Shown in pieces: positions 37,182 through 46,590 of a DNA stretch of 57,299 nucleotides (position 1 is its first letter; every line of letters begins with the position of its first letter). A program made the translations under genes and the position numbers. Below the pieces are notes generated by a model. It did not search any database. It saw nothing but the letters and a program-made list of their open reading frames with translations, and was not told the DNA's origin. The stretch spans positions 1 through 57,299 of the forward strand of contig NZ_JACVQL010000113.1 of NCBI RefSeq assembly GCF_019733465.1. Reading direction: 5' to 3'. The DNA is from Actinotalea ferrariae (GTDB lineage: Bacteria > Actinomycetota > Actinomycetes > Actinomycetales > Cellulomonadaceae).

Positions 37182-39883
37182 CGGGTGCCTCCTGCGAGGA
37201 CGAGCTGCTCGAGCTCGTCGGCGAAGTCGTCGTCGGGGGCGTCCGGCCCGTCGGCGTAGAACAGGGGGTCGGCGGCGGCGACGGCCGACCGCACGTCGAG
37301 CAGCTCGGTGACGCGGTCCTTGAGGACCGTCGAGCCGACGAGGCCCAGGTCGCCCAGGTCGCTGTGCACCGTGACGTCGTCGTCGACGATGTCGACGATC
37401 TGGTCGACGACGATCGCCACGCTCCGGCCGCGTCGCGAGGACACGACGACCGTGAGCTCGTCCTTGTCCTGCGTGAGGCTGCCGAGCATCCGGTCGAGCC
37501 GGACGACGGGCGTGATGGAGCCGCGGTACTGGAGCACCTCGCGGCCACCGACGTGCTCGAGCAGCGAGGCCGGCAGCTTCTCGAGCCGCGTGACGGAGGC
37601 GAGCGGGATCGCGACCCGCCGGCCGTCGCCGATGCCGGCGACGAGCACCTGGACGGTCTCGCGCAGCGCGGCACGGTCCTCGGCCGAGCGCGAGCGCTCG
37701 ATCTCGCCGCGGTCGCCGGCCATGGCGCGACGCCCGATCGCCTGGATGTCGAGGATGAGCGAGACGCGGCCGTCGCCCAGCAGCGTCGCGCCGGCGTAGA
37801 GGCCGATCGCCTTGAGCCGGCCGGAGAGCGGCTTGACGACGATCTCCTCGGTGTTGAGCACGCGGTCGACGAGCAGGCCGAACCGGCGGCTGTCCGCCTC
37901 GAGGACGGCGATGACGGCCCCGGCGCGGTCGGCGGGCACGTCGGCGCCGAAGACCTCGCGGAGCTCGACGAGCGGGAGCAGCTCGCCGCGCAGGCGGTAG
38001 ACGGGCGCCGAGCGCACGTACTCGACGGCGCCCGAGGTCTGCGCGTCGAGCGCGACCAGCTCGAGGAGGCTGACCTGCGGGATCGCGTACAGCTCGCCGT
38101 CGCACGCGACGGTGAGCGCGGGCATGATCGCGAGCGTCAGCGGGATCCGCAGGCGCCAGGTGGTGCCGCGACCCAGCTCGGACTCGACGTCGACGGTGCC
38201 GCCGATCGCCTCGATCCGCGTGCGGACGACGTCCATGCCCACACCGCGGCCCGACACGTTCGTGACGGCGTCGGCGGTCGAGAAGCCGGGCAGGAAGAGC
38301 AGCTGGAGGAGGTCGGCGGGCGCCATGAGGGCGACCTGCTCGGCCGTGCGCAGGCCGCGCTCGACGGCCTTGGCGGCCACCTTGTCGACGTCGATCCCGT
38401 GACCGTCGTCGACGATGTCCACGACGACCTGGCCGCCCGAGTGCGAGGCGCGCAGCGACAGCACGCCCTGCGCGGGCTTGCCGGCCGCGAGGCGTCGGTC
38501 CGCGGGCTCGATGCCGTGGTCGACGGCGTTGCGGATGAGGTGGGTCAGCGGGTCCTTGATCGCCTCGAGGAGGCTGCGGTCGAGCTCGGTGTCGCCACCG
38601 ATCATCTCGAGGCGCACCTGCTTGTCGCACGCGGCCGCGAGGTCGCGGACCATCCGGGGCACCTTGGACCACACGTGCTCGATGGGCTGCATGCGCGTCT
38701 TCATCACGCCCTCCTGCAGCTCCGACGCGATGAGGCTCAGGCGCTGGGAGGCGCGCACGAGCTCGACGTCGTCCGTGGCGCCCGCGAGGCGCGAGATGGC
38801 GTTGCGGGCGAGGACGAGCTCGCCGACCTGACGCATGAGCGCGTCGAGGAGCTCGACGTCGACCCGGATCGAGCCGTCCGTCGCCGAGCGCGTGGCCGTC
38901 GTGTCGCTGTCCTCGCCGTTGCGGCGGCCGGCCTTCGCGCCTGCGGCGGGCGCGGCCGGGCGGGCGGGCTCGGGTGCAGGCGAGGTCGCGGTCTGGGAGT
39001 CGGGCTGCGTCGTGGGCTGCACGGTCGCTGCGGGCGCCGGCGTCGCGGTCGTGTCGGCCGACGGCGCTGTGCTCGACGGGGTAGTGCTCGACGGCGCGGT
39101 GCTCGGCGCGGTGGCCGACGGCGTCTCGGCCGAGGCCACGGGTGCCTTCGCCGCGGCGGGCTTCTTGGCGCGGATGGTGCGCGAGCGCGGGCGGGCCGTC
39201 TCGGCGGCCGGCGCGGGTGCTTCGGGGGTCACGATGGCGGCCTCCTCGACCGGGTCGGCCGCTGCGGCCTCGTCGTGCGGGTCGGCCGACGCCGGGCGGA
39301 CGGCGCCCTTCTCGGCGGTCGCCGGGGGTGCGGTGCGCTGCGCGGGCACGACGGCCCCTCCGGGCGCCTGCGTGGCGTCGGCCGTGTCGGCGGTGTCGGC
39401 CGTGTCGGTGGCGGCCGCGATGTCTGCGGTCCCGGCGACGTCGGCGGCGTCGGCGATCTCGGTGATCTCCCTGGTGGGCTGTGCGGCGGCGGTCGCCGTG
39501 CCGTCCAGGACGGCCTGGATGCGCGCGACGACGGGCGCGACGTCGACGTCACCCTCGCTCTTCTCGGCCTCGATGCGGCGGAGGATGTCGCGGACGACGT
39601 CGACCATCTCGAGCAGCACGTCGGTGGTGGCCTGGTCCGTGGAGCGCAGACCGTCACGCAGCTCGACGAGCAGGTTCTCGCCCGCGTGCGTCACGCTCTC
39701 GAGCGCACTGAAGGCCAGGAACCCGCTCGTCCCTTTGATCGTGTGGATCGTCCGGAAGATGCTGCTCAGCAGCTCCCGGGACCCGGGCGCCGCCTCGAGC
39801 GCGACCAGGTCGGAGTCCAGCTGGTCGAGGTTCTCGTGCGACTCGACCAGGAACTCGTGGACGATCTCGTCCAGGTCCTCCAC
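37178..39883 (-). CDS. cheA: Chemotaxis histidine kinase CheA with two CheW-type domains
   Basis: 901 residues. HPt domain about 1-110 with phospho-His 47 in TIHTIKGTS, a long Ala/Thr/Pro-rich linker (about 140-345) without a clear CheY-binding P2 domain, dimerisation helices, HATPase with HLIRNAVDHGIE and DDGHGID, and then two CheW-like domains in tandem (about 620-750 and 765-890) in place of the usual one. The start is GTG 39883 behind GGAGG. Phosphorylates CheY and CheB. Flagellar-type promoter at 39935-39962. Confidence 0.95.
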   Translation of the reverse strand: MEDLDEIVHEFLVESHENLDQLDSDLVALEAAPGSRELLSSIFRTIHTIKGTSGFLAFSALESVTHAGENLLVELRDGLRSTDQATTDVLLEMVDVVRDILRRIEAEKSEGDVDVAPVVARIQAVLDGTATAAAQPTREITEIADAADVAGTADIAAATDTADTADTADATQAPGGAVVPAQRTAPPATAEKGAVRPASADPHDEAAAADPVEEAAIVTPEAPAPAAETARPRSRTIRAKKPAAAKAPVASAETPSATAPSTAPSSTTPSSTAPSADTTATPAPAATVQPTTQPDSQTATSPAPEPARPAAPAAGAKAGRRNGEDSDTTATRSATDGSIRVDVELLDALMRQVGELVLARNAISRLAGATDDVELVRASQRLSLIASELQEGVMKTRMQPIEHVWSKVPRMVRDLAAACDKQVRLEMIGGDTELDRSLLEAIKDPLTHLIRNAVDHGIEPADRRLAAGKPAQGVLSLRASHSGGQVVVDIVDDGHGIDVDKVAAKAVERGLRTAEQVALMAPADLLQLLFLPGFSTADAVTNVSGRGVGMDVVRTRIEAIGGTVDVESELGRGTTWRLRIPLTLAIMPALTVACDGELYAIPQVSLLELVALDAQTSGAVEYVRSAPVYRLRGELLPLVELREVFGADVPADRAGAVIAVLEADSRRFGLLVDRVLNTEEIVVKPLSGRLKAIGLYAGATLLGDGRVSLILDIQAIGRRAMAGDRGEIERSRSAEDRAALRETVQVLVAGIGDGRRVAIPLASVTRLEKLPASLLEHVGGREVLQYRGSITPVVRLDRMLGSLTQDKDELTVVVSSRRGRSVAIVVDQIVDIVDDDVTVHSDLGDLGLVGSTVLKDRVTELLDVRSAVAAADPLFYADGPDAPDDDFADELEQLVLAGGTR

Positions 39884-39934
39884 TACGCCCTCCGTGGCTC
39901 TGCGGGAGACGGATCCGTCCGCCTCACGGTTGCC

Positions 39935-39962
39935 TGATCGGCGCACCCCTCGCGGATGTGAG
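39935..39962 (-). promoter_or_regulatory. Sigma-28-type promoter of the cheA operon
   Basis: Minus strand CTCA (39962-39959), 16 bases, GCCGATCA (39942-39935). Leader about 45 bases to the GTG. Confidence 0.75.
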
Positions 39963-40041
39963 GATCCGGCCCGAGGTGACCGGGTGAGGTCGCCGGCGCG
40001 ACGTCGCGGCCGACGTCGCCCCGCGCGGTCGCCCAGCGCGC

Positions 40042-40110
40042 AGCGGGAAGCGGGAAGCGGGAAGCGGGAAGGGGGAAGGGTTGCGCACGGATAGCGGCCG
40101 TAACCCTTCC
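40042..40110. repeat. Heptanucleotide repeat and hairpin
   Basis: AGCGGGA occurs four times head to tail from 40042, followed by a hairpin with GGAAGGGTT (40074-40082) and AACCCTTCC (40102-40110). Part of the 548-base gap between cheA and the winged-helix gene. Confidence 0.75.
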
Positions 40111-40219
40111 CCGAGCCGGCCCCCTCGGATCGGCGGCGGCACCTGCGAGGTGCGGGCAGTCGGCCGGCACGGTCGTCGGAGACCTGGTATCGCCATGTGT
40201 GACGAAGTCTCCGACCGGG

Positions 40220-40382
40220 GTGCCCCGGCTCCGCGCGGGGCGTCGGCGGCAGCGGCGGGGGTGTCCCGGCTCCGCGCGGGGCGTCGTCGGCAGCGGCAAG
40301 GTGTCCCGGCTCCGCGCGGGGCGTCGTCGGCAGCGGCAAGGTGTCCCGGCTCCGCGCGGGGCGTCGTCGGCGGCGGCACGGG
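40220..40382. repeat. Four tandem copies of a 40-bp repeat
   Basis: Unit starting GTGTCCCGGCTCCGCGCGGG at 40261, 40301 and 40341, with a diverged first copy at 40220. The two middle copies are identical. No spacers, so not CRISPR. Lies 50 bases before the winged-helix gene; no other function is seen in this part of the gap. Confidence 0.9.
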
Positions 40383-40431
40383 GCGCGGGCGTCTGGTGGG
40401 GCTGTCGGGGGCGCGGCCTAGCGTGGGGACC

Positions 40432-41517
40432 ATGGTCGACGTCGTCTCGCTGCGGGTGCTGAACCGGACCTTCCTCGCCCGGCAGCACCTGGACGCGCGG
40501 GTCTCGGCGGCCGTGGAGGACGTCGTCGGGCAGCTCCTGGCGGTGCAGGCGCAGGAGCCGAACTGGGCGATCGTCGGGCTCGCGTCGAGGGTCGAGGGCC
40601 TCAGCGCCGCGGACCTCGAGCGGGCGGTCGAGGACCGCGTGCTCGTGCGCTCACCGCTGCTGCGCGGCACGCAGCACCTGCTGCGCGGGGACGACTACGT
40701 GTGGGTCCGCCCGACGATCCACCCCGTCCTCGAACGCCTGACCCGCAGCCCCTACTACGCCGAGCAGACGGCCGGCATCGCGCCCGAGGAGCTCGTCGAC
40801 GCGGCGCTCGACGCCCTGGGCGACGGGCTCGTGCCACGGCGCGACGTGGGCGCCGCGCTCGTCGCGCGCTTCCCGGGCCGCAAGGCCGCGGTCCTCGCCG
40901 CGGCCGTCGAGTCGGCCGTGCCCGTGGTGCACGGCCCGCGCACGTCGGCGTGGGGCTCGTGGTGGAGCCGGCGCGGCATCGAGGTCGCGCGCGCCGAGGC
41001 GTGGCTCGGCCGGCCCATGGCGCAGCCCGACGTGCGTCGCCTCGTGCGGCGCTACCTCGCCGCCTACGGGCCCGCGGGGGTCATGGACGTCCAGGCGTGG
41101 TCCGGTCTGACCCGGCTCGCGCCGCTGCTCGCCGAGATGCGCGGCGAGCTCCGCGTGCTGCGGGGCCCGGACGGCGCCGAGCTGTTCGACCTGCCCGACG
41201 CGGTCCTCGCCGACGAGGACGCGCCCGCGCCGGTCCGGTTCGTGGCGGCGTTCGACAACGCGGTGCTCGGGCACCGGGACCGGACGCGGATCCTGCCCGA
41301 GGAGGTGCGGCGCACCGTGATGCCCGGCTACTCGATGGTGCACGCGACCGTGCTGGTCGACGGCTTCGTGGCCGCCACCTGGGAGCTCGCGGACGGCGAC
41401 GTCGTCGTGCACCCGCAGCGTCCCCTGACGCCGCGCGAGCGCGACCAGGTCGCGGAGGAGGGCGAGCGGGTCCGGGCGATCGTCGGCCTGGCCGACGGCG
41501 AGGTCGTGCTGCGCTGA
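40432..41517 (+). CDS. Winged-helix DNA-binding domain protein (HTH_42/YcaQ-like)
   Basis: 361 residues. Regions VLNRTFLARQHLDAR, LAVQAQEPNWAIVGLASR and LVRSPLLRGTQHLL match the HTH_42 family, which includes YcaQ and AlkZ, glycosylases that unhook DNA crosslinks. The QxQ-type catalytic motif of AlkZ-like enzymes is near QAQEP here, so DNA repair activity is possible but not shown. The only plus-strand gene inside the motility cluster, which splits the che genes from the flagellar body genes. Not obviously linked to motility. ATG 40432 has GGGGAC upstream. Confidence 0.82.
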   Translation: MVDVVSLRVLNRTFLARQHLDARVSAAVEDVVGQLLAVQAQEPNWAIVGLASRVEGLSAADLERAVEDRVLVRSPLLRGTQHLLRGDDYVWVRPTIHPVLERLTRSPYYAEQTAGIAPEELVDAALDALGDGLVPRRDVGAALVARFPGRKAAVLAAAVESAVPVVHGPRTSAWGSWWSRRGIEVARAEAWLGRPMAQPDVRRLVRRYLAAYGPAGVMDVQAWSGLTRLAPLLAEMRGELRVLRGPDGAELFDLPDAVLADEDAPAPVRFVAAFDNAVLGHRDRTRILPEEVRRTVMPGYSMVHATVLVDGFVAATWELADGDVVVHPQRPLTPRERDQVAEEGERVRAIVGLADGEVVLR

Positions 41518-41760
41518 GCGGCGCCGTCGCGCTCACGCCGGCACCGTGCGGAGGTCGGCACCGTGCGGAGGTCGGCACCGCGGATCCCACGTCGGAATGG
41601 ACGTCGGCGTGGAGAATCGGCTCCGCGGTACGGACTCCTACACAGGAGACGCGGCTCGGGGGGGAGCGCCGTGAGACGGGTGGGGACCCGAGCGCCGTGA
41701 GGCGGGTGGGCCGGGGCTGACCGCGCGGCGACCGAACGCGCGCGGCGGTGCGCTCGGGGG
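41518..41760. other. Gap with short repeats between convergent genes
   Basis: Contains GGCACCGTGCGGAGGTC repeated twice and GAGCGCCGTGAG repeated twice, plus a small CTCCT-ACAC-AGGAG hairpin near 41635. No gene is seen. Confidence 0.6.
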
Positions 41761-42006
41761 CTACTCGGCCGGGGGCTTGGGCGGCCGGAGGGCCTTGAGG
41801 GCCTCCTCGGCGGCGTCGTCGGCCGAGCGTGCGGCCTCGAGGTTCGCGTTGGTGACCGCCTCGAGCACCTCGGCGCGGTTCACACGGACGTGGCGGGGGG
41901 CGTCGATGCCGATCCGTACGCCGTCGCTGCGCACATCGATGATGGTGATGACGATGTCGTCGCCGATCACCAGGCGTTCGCCGACGCGGCGACTCAGGAC
42001 GAGCAT
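41761..42006 (-). CDS. csrA: Carbon storage regulator CsrA
   Basis: 81 residues. MLVLSRRVGERLVIGDDI and VRIGIDAPRHVRVNRAEV are the RNA-binding beta strands with the key N-terminal Leu-Ser-Arg and the Arg of VHR-type core. Longer than the usual 60-75 residues by an Ala/Pro-rich tail. In flagellated bacteria CsrA represses flagellin translation and is held by FliW; no fliW is in the window. Last gene of the fliM operon. Confidence 0.97.
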   Translation of the reverse strand: MLVLSRRVGERLVIGDDIVITIIDVRSDGVRIGIDAPRHVRVNRAEVLEAVTNANLEAARSADDAAEEALKALRPPKPPAE

Positions 42007-42052
42007 GCAGCGAGAGTAGTCGCTCTCCGGCGTCGGAACCGGCCGAGCGGCC

Positions 42053-43399
42053 TCAGTCCCAGCGCGCGTCCTCCGCGAGCCGCTCGCTCAGGACGGCCGC
42101 CCAGACCACGGGCGAGGCCGGCAGGCCGTCCACCCAGCCGACCGGGACGCCCACGTTGAGCACGGAGCCGGGCGACTGCGCCTCGAAGCTGCCCATGGCC
42201 GCTACCGCGTCGAACCCGCGGCGCACACCGACCTCGCGCAGCCACCGCCGGGTCTCCGCGACCCGCCGCGACGCGTCGACGACGGCCCAGCACTGGTCCG
42301 GTGCCAGCGCCTCGAGGAGCTCGGCCGCGGCCGGACGGCCGGACGCGTCGACGCCGACCGCGACGAGCGTCGCGCCGTCGCCGGCCCGGCCGCGCAGCCG
42401 GGCGGCCGCGACGGTCGTCTGGATGCGCCGGCCGTGGCCGGGCACCGCGTCCATGTCCCCGGCGAGGACGACGTCGTGCGGGTCGATGCCCGCGCGGTAG
42501 GCCATCTGCATCGCGGTGCGCAGCGCCGCGGCAGGCTCGCCGACGACGGCGATGACGCCCGTGTCGAGTCGCAGCACGGGGGCGGGCGGGAAGCGGCGGA
42601 CCAGCGTCGACAGCGGGACGGCCGCCCGCAGGTCCCCCAGACCCGCGAGCAGCGACGTGGGCAGCCCGAGCTCGAGCAGGGCGCCGACGGTCGCGCCGTG
42701 CGGGTCGGCGTCGGTCGGGGCGGCCGAGCCCGCGGCGCCCGGCTCGAGCCGCGCCACCTCGGTGCCGGCCGGCTCGACGTCGGTGAACCCGACATCCGTG
42801 ACCTCGACGTCCGTGACCTCGACGTCCGTGACCTCGACCTCGGTGACCTCGACGTCCGTCCCGCCGTGCGCGGTGCCCGCGGAGGTGAGCTGCACGTCGT
42901 CACCCACGAGCTGGCCGAGCGACTCGAGCACCTCGGCGAACGTCGGGCCGGTCGTCGAGATCTCCGGCGTCTCGGGCGCCGCCGGGACCTGCTGCGCGCG
43001 CGCCGCGGCGGCGGCCGCAGCGACGGCGTCGGCGCCGGCGACGGCCGAGCCCGAGGTCCCGGGCACGGCCGGAGCACCACCGCTGGCCCCCGGCGCGGTC
43101 ACGGCCGACGTCGCGTCCGCGTCCTCGGCGGCGTCGGCGGCCGCGAGCAGCGCCTCGATGCCGACCGGGGCCGACGTCGTGCCTGCGGACGCGTTGCGCT
43201 CCTGGATGCGGCGCCCGGGGTGCACCGGGTCGGGCACCTCGACCGTGAGCTCGTAGTGCTCCTTGGCGAAGAACCCGCCGATGCCGCCCGTGCGGATGCG
43301 CTCGGCCTTGACGATGCGCGCGCCCGGCCCCATCTCGGCCTTGACGCGCAGCATCAGCGAGCGCAGGTCCTCACCGTCAAGCAGCAATCGCGTGGGCAT
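42053..43399 (-). CDS. flhF: FlhF-like protein with lost GTPase motifs
   Basis: 448 residues. N-terminal about 1-65 match FlhF (LMLRVKAEMGPGARIVKAERI), the middle is a low-complexity Ala/Thr region (about 85-215) and the C-terminal 220 residues have an SRP-GTPase-like pattern. Where the P-loop GxxxxGKT is expected the sequence reads VIAVVGEPAAALRTAMQM, without the Lys-Thr, so GTP binding is probably lost. FlhF sets flagellar site and number. A 15-18 base repeat (V-T-D-V-E, five times at about 42785-42850) lies in the linker. It overlaps flhA by 23 bases. Confidence 0.8.
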   Translation of the reverse strand: MPTRLLLDGEDLRSLMLRVKAEMGPGARIVKAERIRTGGIGGFFAKEHYELTVEVPDPVHPGRRIQERNASAGTTSAPVGIEALLAAADAAEDADATSAVTAPGASGGAPAVPGTSGSAVAGADAVAAAAAAARAQQVPAAPETPEISTTGPTFAEVLESLGQLVGDDVQLTSAGTAHGGTDVEVTEVEVTDVEVTDVEVTDVGFTDVEPAGTEVARLEPGAAGSAAPTDADPHGATVGALLELGLPTSLLAGLGDLRAAVPLSTLVRRFPPAPVLRLDTGVIAVVGEPAAALRTAMQMAYRAGIDPHDVVLAGDMDAVPGHGRRIQTTVAAARLRGRAGDGATLVAVGVDASGRPAAAELLEALAPDQCWAVVDASRRVAETRRWLREVGVRRGFDAVAAMGSFEAQSPGSVLNVGVPVGWVDGLPASPVVWAAVLSERLAEDARWD

Positions 43400-45437
43400 C
43401 CCTGACCACCCCCACGGTCTCGATCTGCAGGCCCGCCCCGGTCACCTCGCTGTAGGAGAGCACCGCGAGGCGGGGGAGCGCCAGCGCCACCGTACGGCGC
43501 AGGGCAGGTCGGAGGGTGGGGGCGCACACGACGACGGACTCGCGACCGCTCGCCTCGCCCTGCGCGACGACGCCGCGCAGGTCGGCCAGCAGGCGCTCGA
43601 GGCGGTTCGGGTCGATGAGCAGGTGGGACCCGCCCTCGCCGGGACGGATCGACTCGACGAGCGCCTGCTCGAGCGTCGGGTCGAGCGTCACGACGCGCAG
43701 GACCCCGTCGTGCGCGTACGGCGCGGCGAGCGCCGGGCCGAGCGCACCGCGCGCCGCCTCGACGAGCGTCTCCGGCTCGGTGCTGACCTTCGCGCGCAGC
43801 GTCAGGCCCTCGTAGATGCGGGACAGGTCGCGGATCGCGACCTGCTCGGAGAGCAGGCCCTGGAGCACGCGCTGCACCTCGCCGAGCGTGAGCAGCCCGG
43901 GGACCAGCTCGTCGACGACGGAGGGGTTGACCTGCTTGACGCCCTCGGTGAGCACGCGGACGTCCTCACGCGAGAGCAGCCGGGCCGCGTTGGCGTCGAT
44001 GATGGCGCCGAGGTGCGTGATGAGCACGGACACCCGGTCGACGACGGTCGCGCCGACCATCTCGGCCGCGTGCCGCAGCTCGGTCGGGATCCACTTGCCG
44101 GGCAGGCCGAACACGGGCTCGACGACGGCCGTGCCGCCCACGCCCTCGAGGTTGTCGCCGAGCGCGAGCAGCCGCCCGCCGGGCGCCTCGCCCCGGCCGA
44201 CCTCGACACCCGCGATGCGGACGACGTAGGTCGAGCGCGGGAGGTCGACCGAGTCCCGCGTGCGCACGGGCGGCACGACGAAGCCGAGCTCCATCGCGAC
44301 CTTGCGGCGCAGGCCCCGCACGCGGGCGAGCAGGTCCTGGTCCGTGCCCGAGCCGACCATGTCGACCAGGTCGGGCGCGAGCAGGATCTCGATGGCGTGC
44401 ACGCGCATCTGCTCGATGAGCGCCTCGGGCGTGTCCGCCTGCGCGGGACGCGCCGGGTCGGTGGCACTCTCGGCGAGCGCTGCCTGGGCCTCGGCGGCGT
44501 CGGACGTCTTGATCCGCCACGCCGCGACCAGGAGCAGCGAGCCGACGAGCACGAACGGCAGCTTGGGGAGCCCCGGGATGAGCGCGAGCGCGATCGCCGC
44601 GGCACCCGAGATCTGCAGCGCCGAGCGCGACTGCATGAGCTGGCCGGCGGCGGCCGTGCCCATGTCCTCCGACGCCGTCGCGCGGGTCACGATGAGACCC
44701 GTCGAGACCGACATGAGCAGCGCGGGGATCTGCGTGACGAGGCCGTCACCGATGGTCAGGAGGCTGAACCGCTCGAGCGACTCGCCCGCGGACATGCCCA
44801 TCTGCATCATGCCGATCGCGAACCCGCCGAGCAGGTTGATGACGGTGATGATGATGCCCGCGATGGCGTCGCCCTTGACGAACTTCGAGCCACCGTCCAT
44901 CGCGCCGTAGAAGTCGGCCTCGGCGGCGATGTCGGCGCGGCGCTGGCGTGCCGTGTCCTCGTCGATGAGGCCCGCGTTGAGGTCGGCGTCGATCGCCATC
45001 TGCTTGCCGGGCATCGCGTCGAGCGTGAACCGCGCGCCGACCTCGGCGACGCGGCCCGCACCGTTGGTGATCACCGCGAACTGGATGACGACGAGGATGA
45101 GGAAGATCACGAGGCCGATGACGAGCGAGCCGCCGACGACGAAGTGCCCGAACGCGTCGATGACCTGACCCGCGTAGCCGTCGCGCAGCACGAGGCGCGT
45201 CGAGGCCACGTTGAGGCCCAGCCGGAACAGCGTCAGCACGAGCAGCATCGACGGGAACACCGAGAAGTCGAGCGGCCGCTTGACGTACATGCTGGTCAGC
45301 AGCACGACGAGCGAGATCGTGATGTTCAGGACGATGAGCACGTCGAGCAGCGCTGCCGGCAGCGGCACCACGAGGAGCAGGACGATGCCGACGACGCCGA
45401 CCGGCACGCCCAGCGTCATGAGCTGCTTGCCCTTCAT
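43377..45437 (-). CDS. flhA: Flagellar export apparatus protein FlhA
   Basis: 686 residues. The N-terminal half has eight membrane segments (about 5-300) with the FHIPEP-region landmarks FPSMLLVLTLFRLGLNVAST and AMPGKQMAIDADLNAGLIDE. The C-terminal half is the cytosolic domain that binds chaperone-substrate complexes. Forms the export gate ring. The ATG at 45437 fits the family start (MKGKQLMTLGVPV). Confidence 0.97.
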   Translation of the reverse strand: MKGKQLMTLGVPVGVVGIVLLLVVPLPAALLDVLIVLNITISLVVLLTSMYVKRPLDFSVFPSMLLVLTLFRLGLNVASTRLVLRDGYAGQVIDAFGHFVVGGSLVIGLVIFLILVVIQFAVITNGAGRVAEVGARFTLDAMPGKQMAIDADLNAGLIDEDTARQRRADIAAEADFYGAMDGGSKFVKGDAIAGIIITVINLLGGFAIGMMQMGMSAGESLERFSLLTIGDGLVTQIPALLMSVSTGLIVTRATASEDMGTAAAGQLMQSRSALQISGAAAIALALIPGLPKLPFVLVGSLLLVAAWRIKTSDAAEAQAALAESATDPARPAQADTPEALIEQMRVHAIEILLAPDLVDMVGSGTDQDLLARVRGLRRKVAMELGFVVPPVRTRDSVDLPRSTYVVRIAGVEVGRGEAPGGRLLALGDNLEGVGGTAVVEPVFGLPGKWIPTELRHAAEMVGATVVDRVSVLITHLGAIIDANAARLLSREDVRVLTEGVKQVNPSVVDELVPGLLTLGEVQRVLQGLLSEQVAIRDLSRIYEGLTLRAKVSTEPETLVEAARGALGPALAAPYAHDGVLRVVTLDPTLEQALVESIRPGEGGSHLLIDPNRLERLLADLRGVVAQGEASGRESVVVCAPTLRPALRRTVALALPRLAVLSYSEVTGAGLQIETVGVVRDAHAIAA

Positions 45438-45486
45438 CGGTGGTCTCCCTCGGTGGTGGTGATGGTGGTCAGGTGGGTCGTGACGT

Positions 45487-46590
45487 TCATGCCGCCTCCA
45501 GGCGCGACGGCCCGCCAGGGGCCCGGTGGGTGCCGGCGGCCGCGCCGCGGCGCCGCAGCGCCATGACGAAGGCGAGGACCTTCGCGACGGCGACGAAGAG
45601 GTGCGCGGGCACCTCCTGGTTGAGCTCGCACGCGCCGTGCAGCGCACGGGCGAGCGGGATGTCCTCGACCATGGGGACGCGCTTGTCGCCCGCGACCGCG
45701 CGGATGCGCGCCGCGACGTGGCCCGCGCCCTTGGCGACGACGCGCGGCGCGCCCTTACCCGGTTCGTAGCGCAGCGCGACGGCGACGTGCGTCGGGTTCA
45801 CGAGGACGACGTCGGCCGTGGCGACCTCCGCGATCATGCGGTTGCGGCTCATCGCGATCTGCTTGGAGCGGATCGCGCCCTTGAGCTGCGGGTCGCCCTC
45901 GGCCTGCTTGTTCTCGTCCTTGATCTCCTTCTTGCTCATCCGGGTCTGCTTGCGGTTGCGCCGCATGACCACGATGACGTCGAGGGCGGCCAGGACGAGG
46001 CCGGCGATGACCGCCGTGCGGATGACGTCGGCGACGCCGCCGCCCGCCGCGCCGAGGATCTGCGAGAGCGAGTGCGTGCCCGAGCCCAGCATGAGGGGGA
46101 CGAAGCCCTGCACCACGGTCCACAGCACGATGCCGATCGCCGCCGTCTTGAGCGCGGCCTTCGCACCGTTCCACCCGGCCTGCGGGCCGAAGGTGTTCTT
46201 CAGGCCCTTCGCGAGGTTGAACTGCTTGAACGACGGCTTGAGCTTCTTGGCCGAGATGTGGATGCCGCCCTGCATGGCCGAGGCCACGACCGCGGCGAGC
46301 ACGACGACGCCCAGCATCGGCGCGAGCGTGCGCAGCACCGACCCCATGCCGTCCCAGAGCGCGTTCACCGCGAGCTCGGGCGTCGGGTTCGCGACGACCT
46401 CGCGGACCAGCGAGAGCTGGTCCACGGCGGCGCCCGACCCGGACTGCAGCACGACGGGCAGCATGAGCGCGCCGACGCCGATGCCGAGCCACGCCGAGAC
46501 GTCCTGCGAGCGCTGGAGCGCGCCGTCGCGGCGCAGCTCCTTCATCCGCTTCGGTGTGGCCTTCTCGGTCTTGTCCTCGCCGCCGCTCAT
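45487..46590 (-). CDS. flhB: Flagellar export apparatus protein FlhB
   Basis: 367 residues. Starts GEDKTEKATPKRMKELR, has four membrane segments (about 30-215) and the autocleavage motif NPTH near residue 265 in the cytosolic domain, so substrate-specificity switching should work. ATG 46590 overlaps the fliR stop (ATGA). Confidence 0.97.
   Translation of the reverse strand: MSGGEDKTEKATPKRMKELRRDGALQRSQDVSAWLGIGVGALMLPVVLQSGSGAAVDQLSLVREVVANPTPELAVNALWDGMGSVLRTLAPMLGVVVLAAVVASAMQGGIHISAKKLKPSFKQFNLAKGLKNTFGPQAGWNGAKAALKTAAIGIVLWTVVQGFVPLMLGSGTHSLSQILGAAGGGVADVIRTAVIAGLVLAALDVIVVMRRNRKQTRMSKKEIKDENKQAEGDPQLKGAIRSKQIAMSRNRMIAEVATADVVLVNPTHVAVALRYEPGKGAPRVVAKGAGHVAARIRAVAGDKRVPMVEDIPLARALHGACELNQEVPAHLFVAVAKVLAFVMALRRRGAAAGTHRAPGGPSRLEAA

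Noticed and set aside
37364-39937. 857-codon open frame on the plus strand
   Set aside because: Antisense to cheA; no ribosome binding site or domain.
40129-40154. Another GCCGAT site on the minus strand before cheA
   Set aside because: The -35 is not CTCA at 15-16 bases and the site at 39935 is complete.
40220-40382. CRISPR array
   Set aside because: Tandem repeat without unique spacers.
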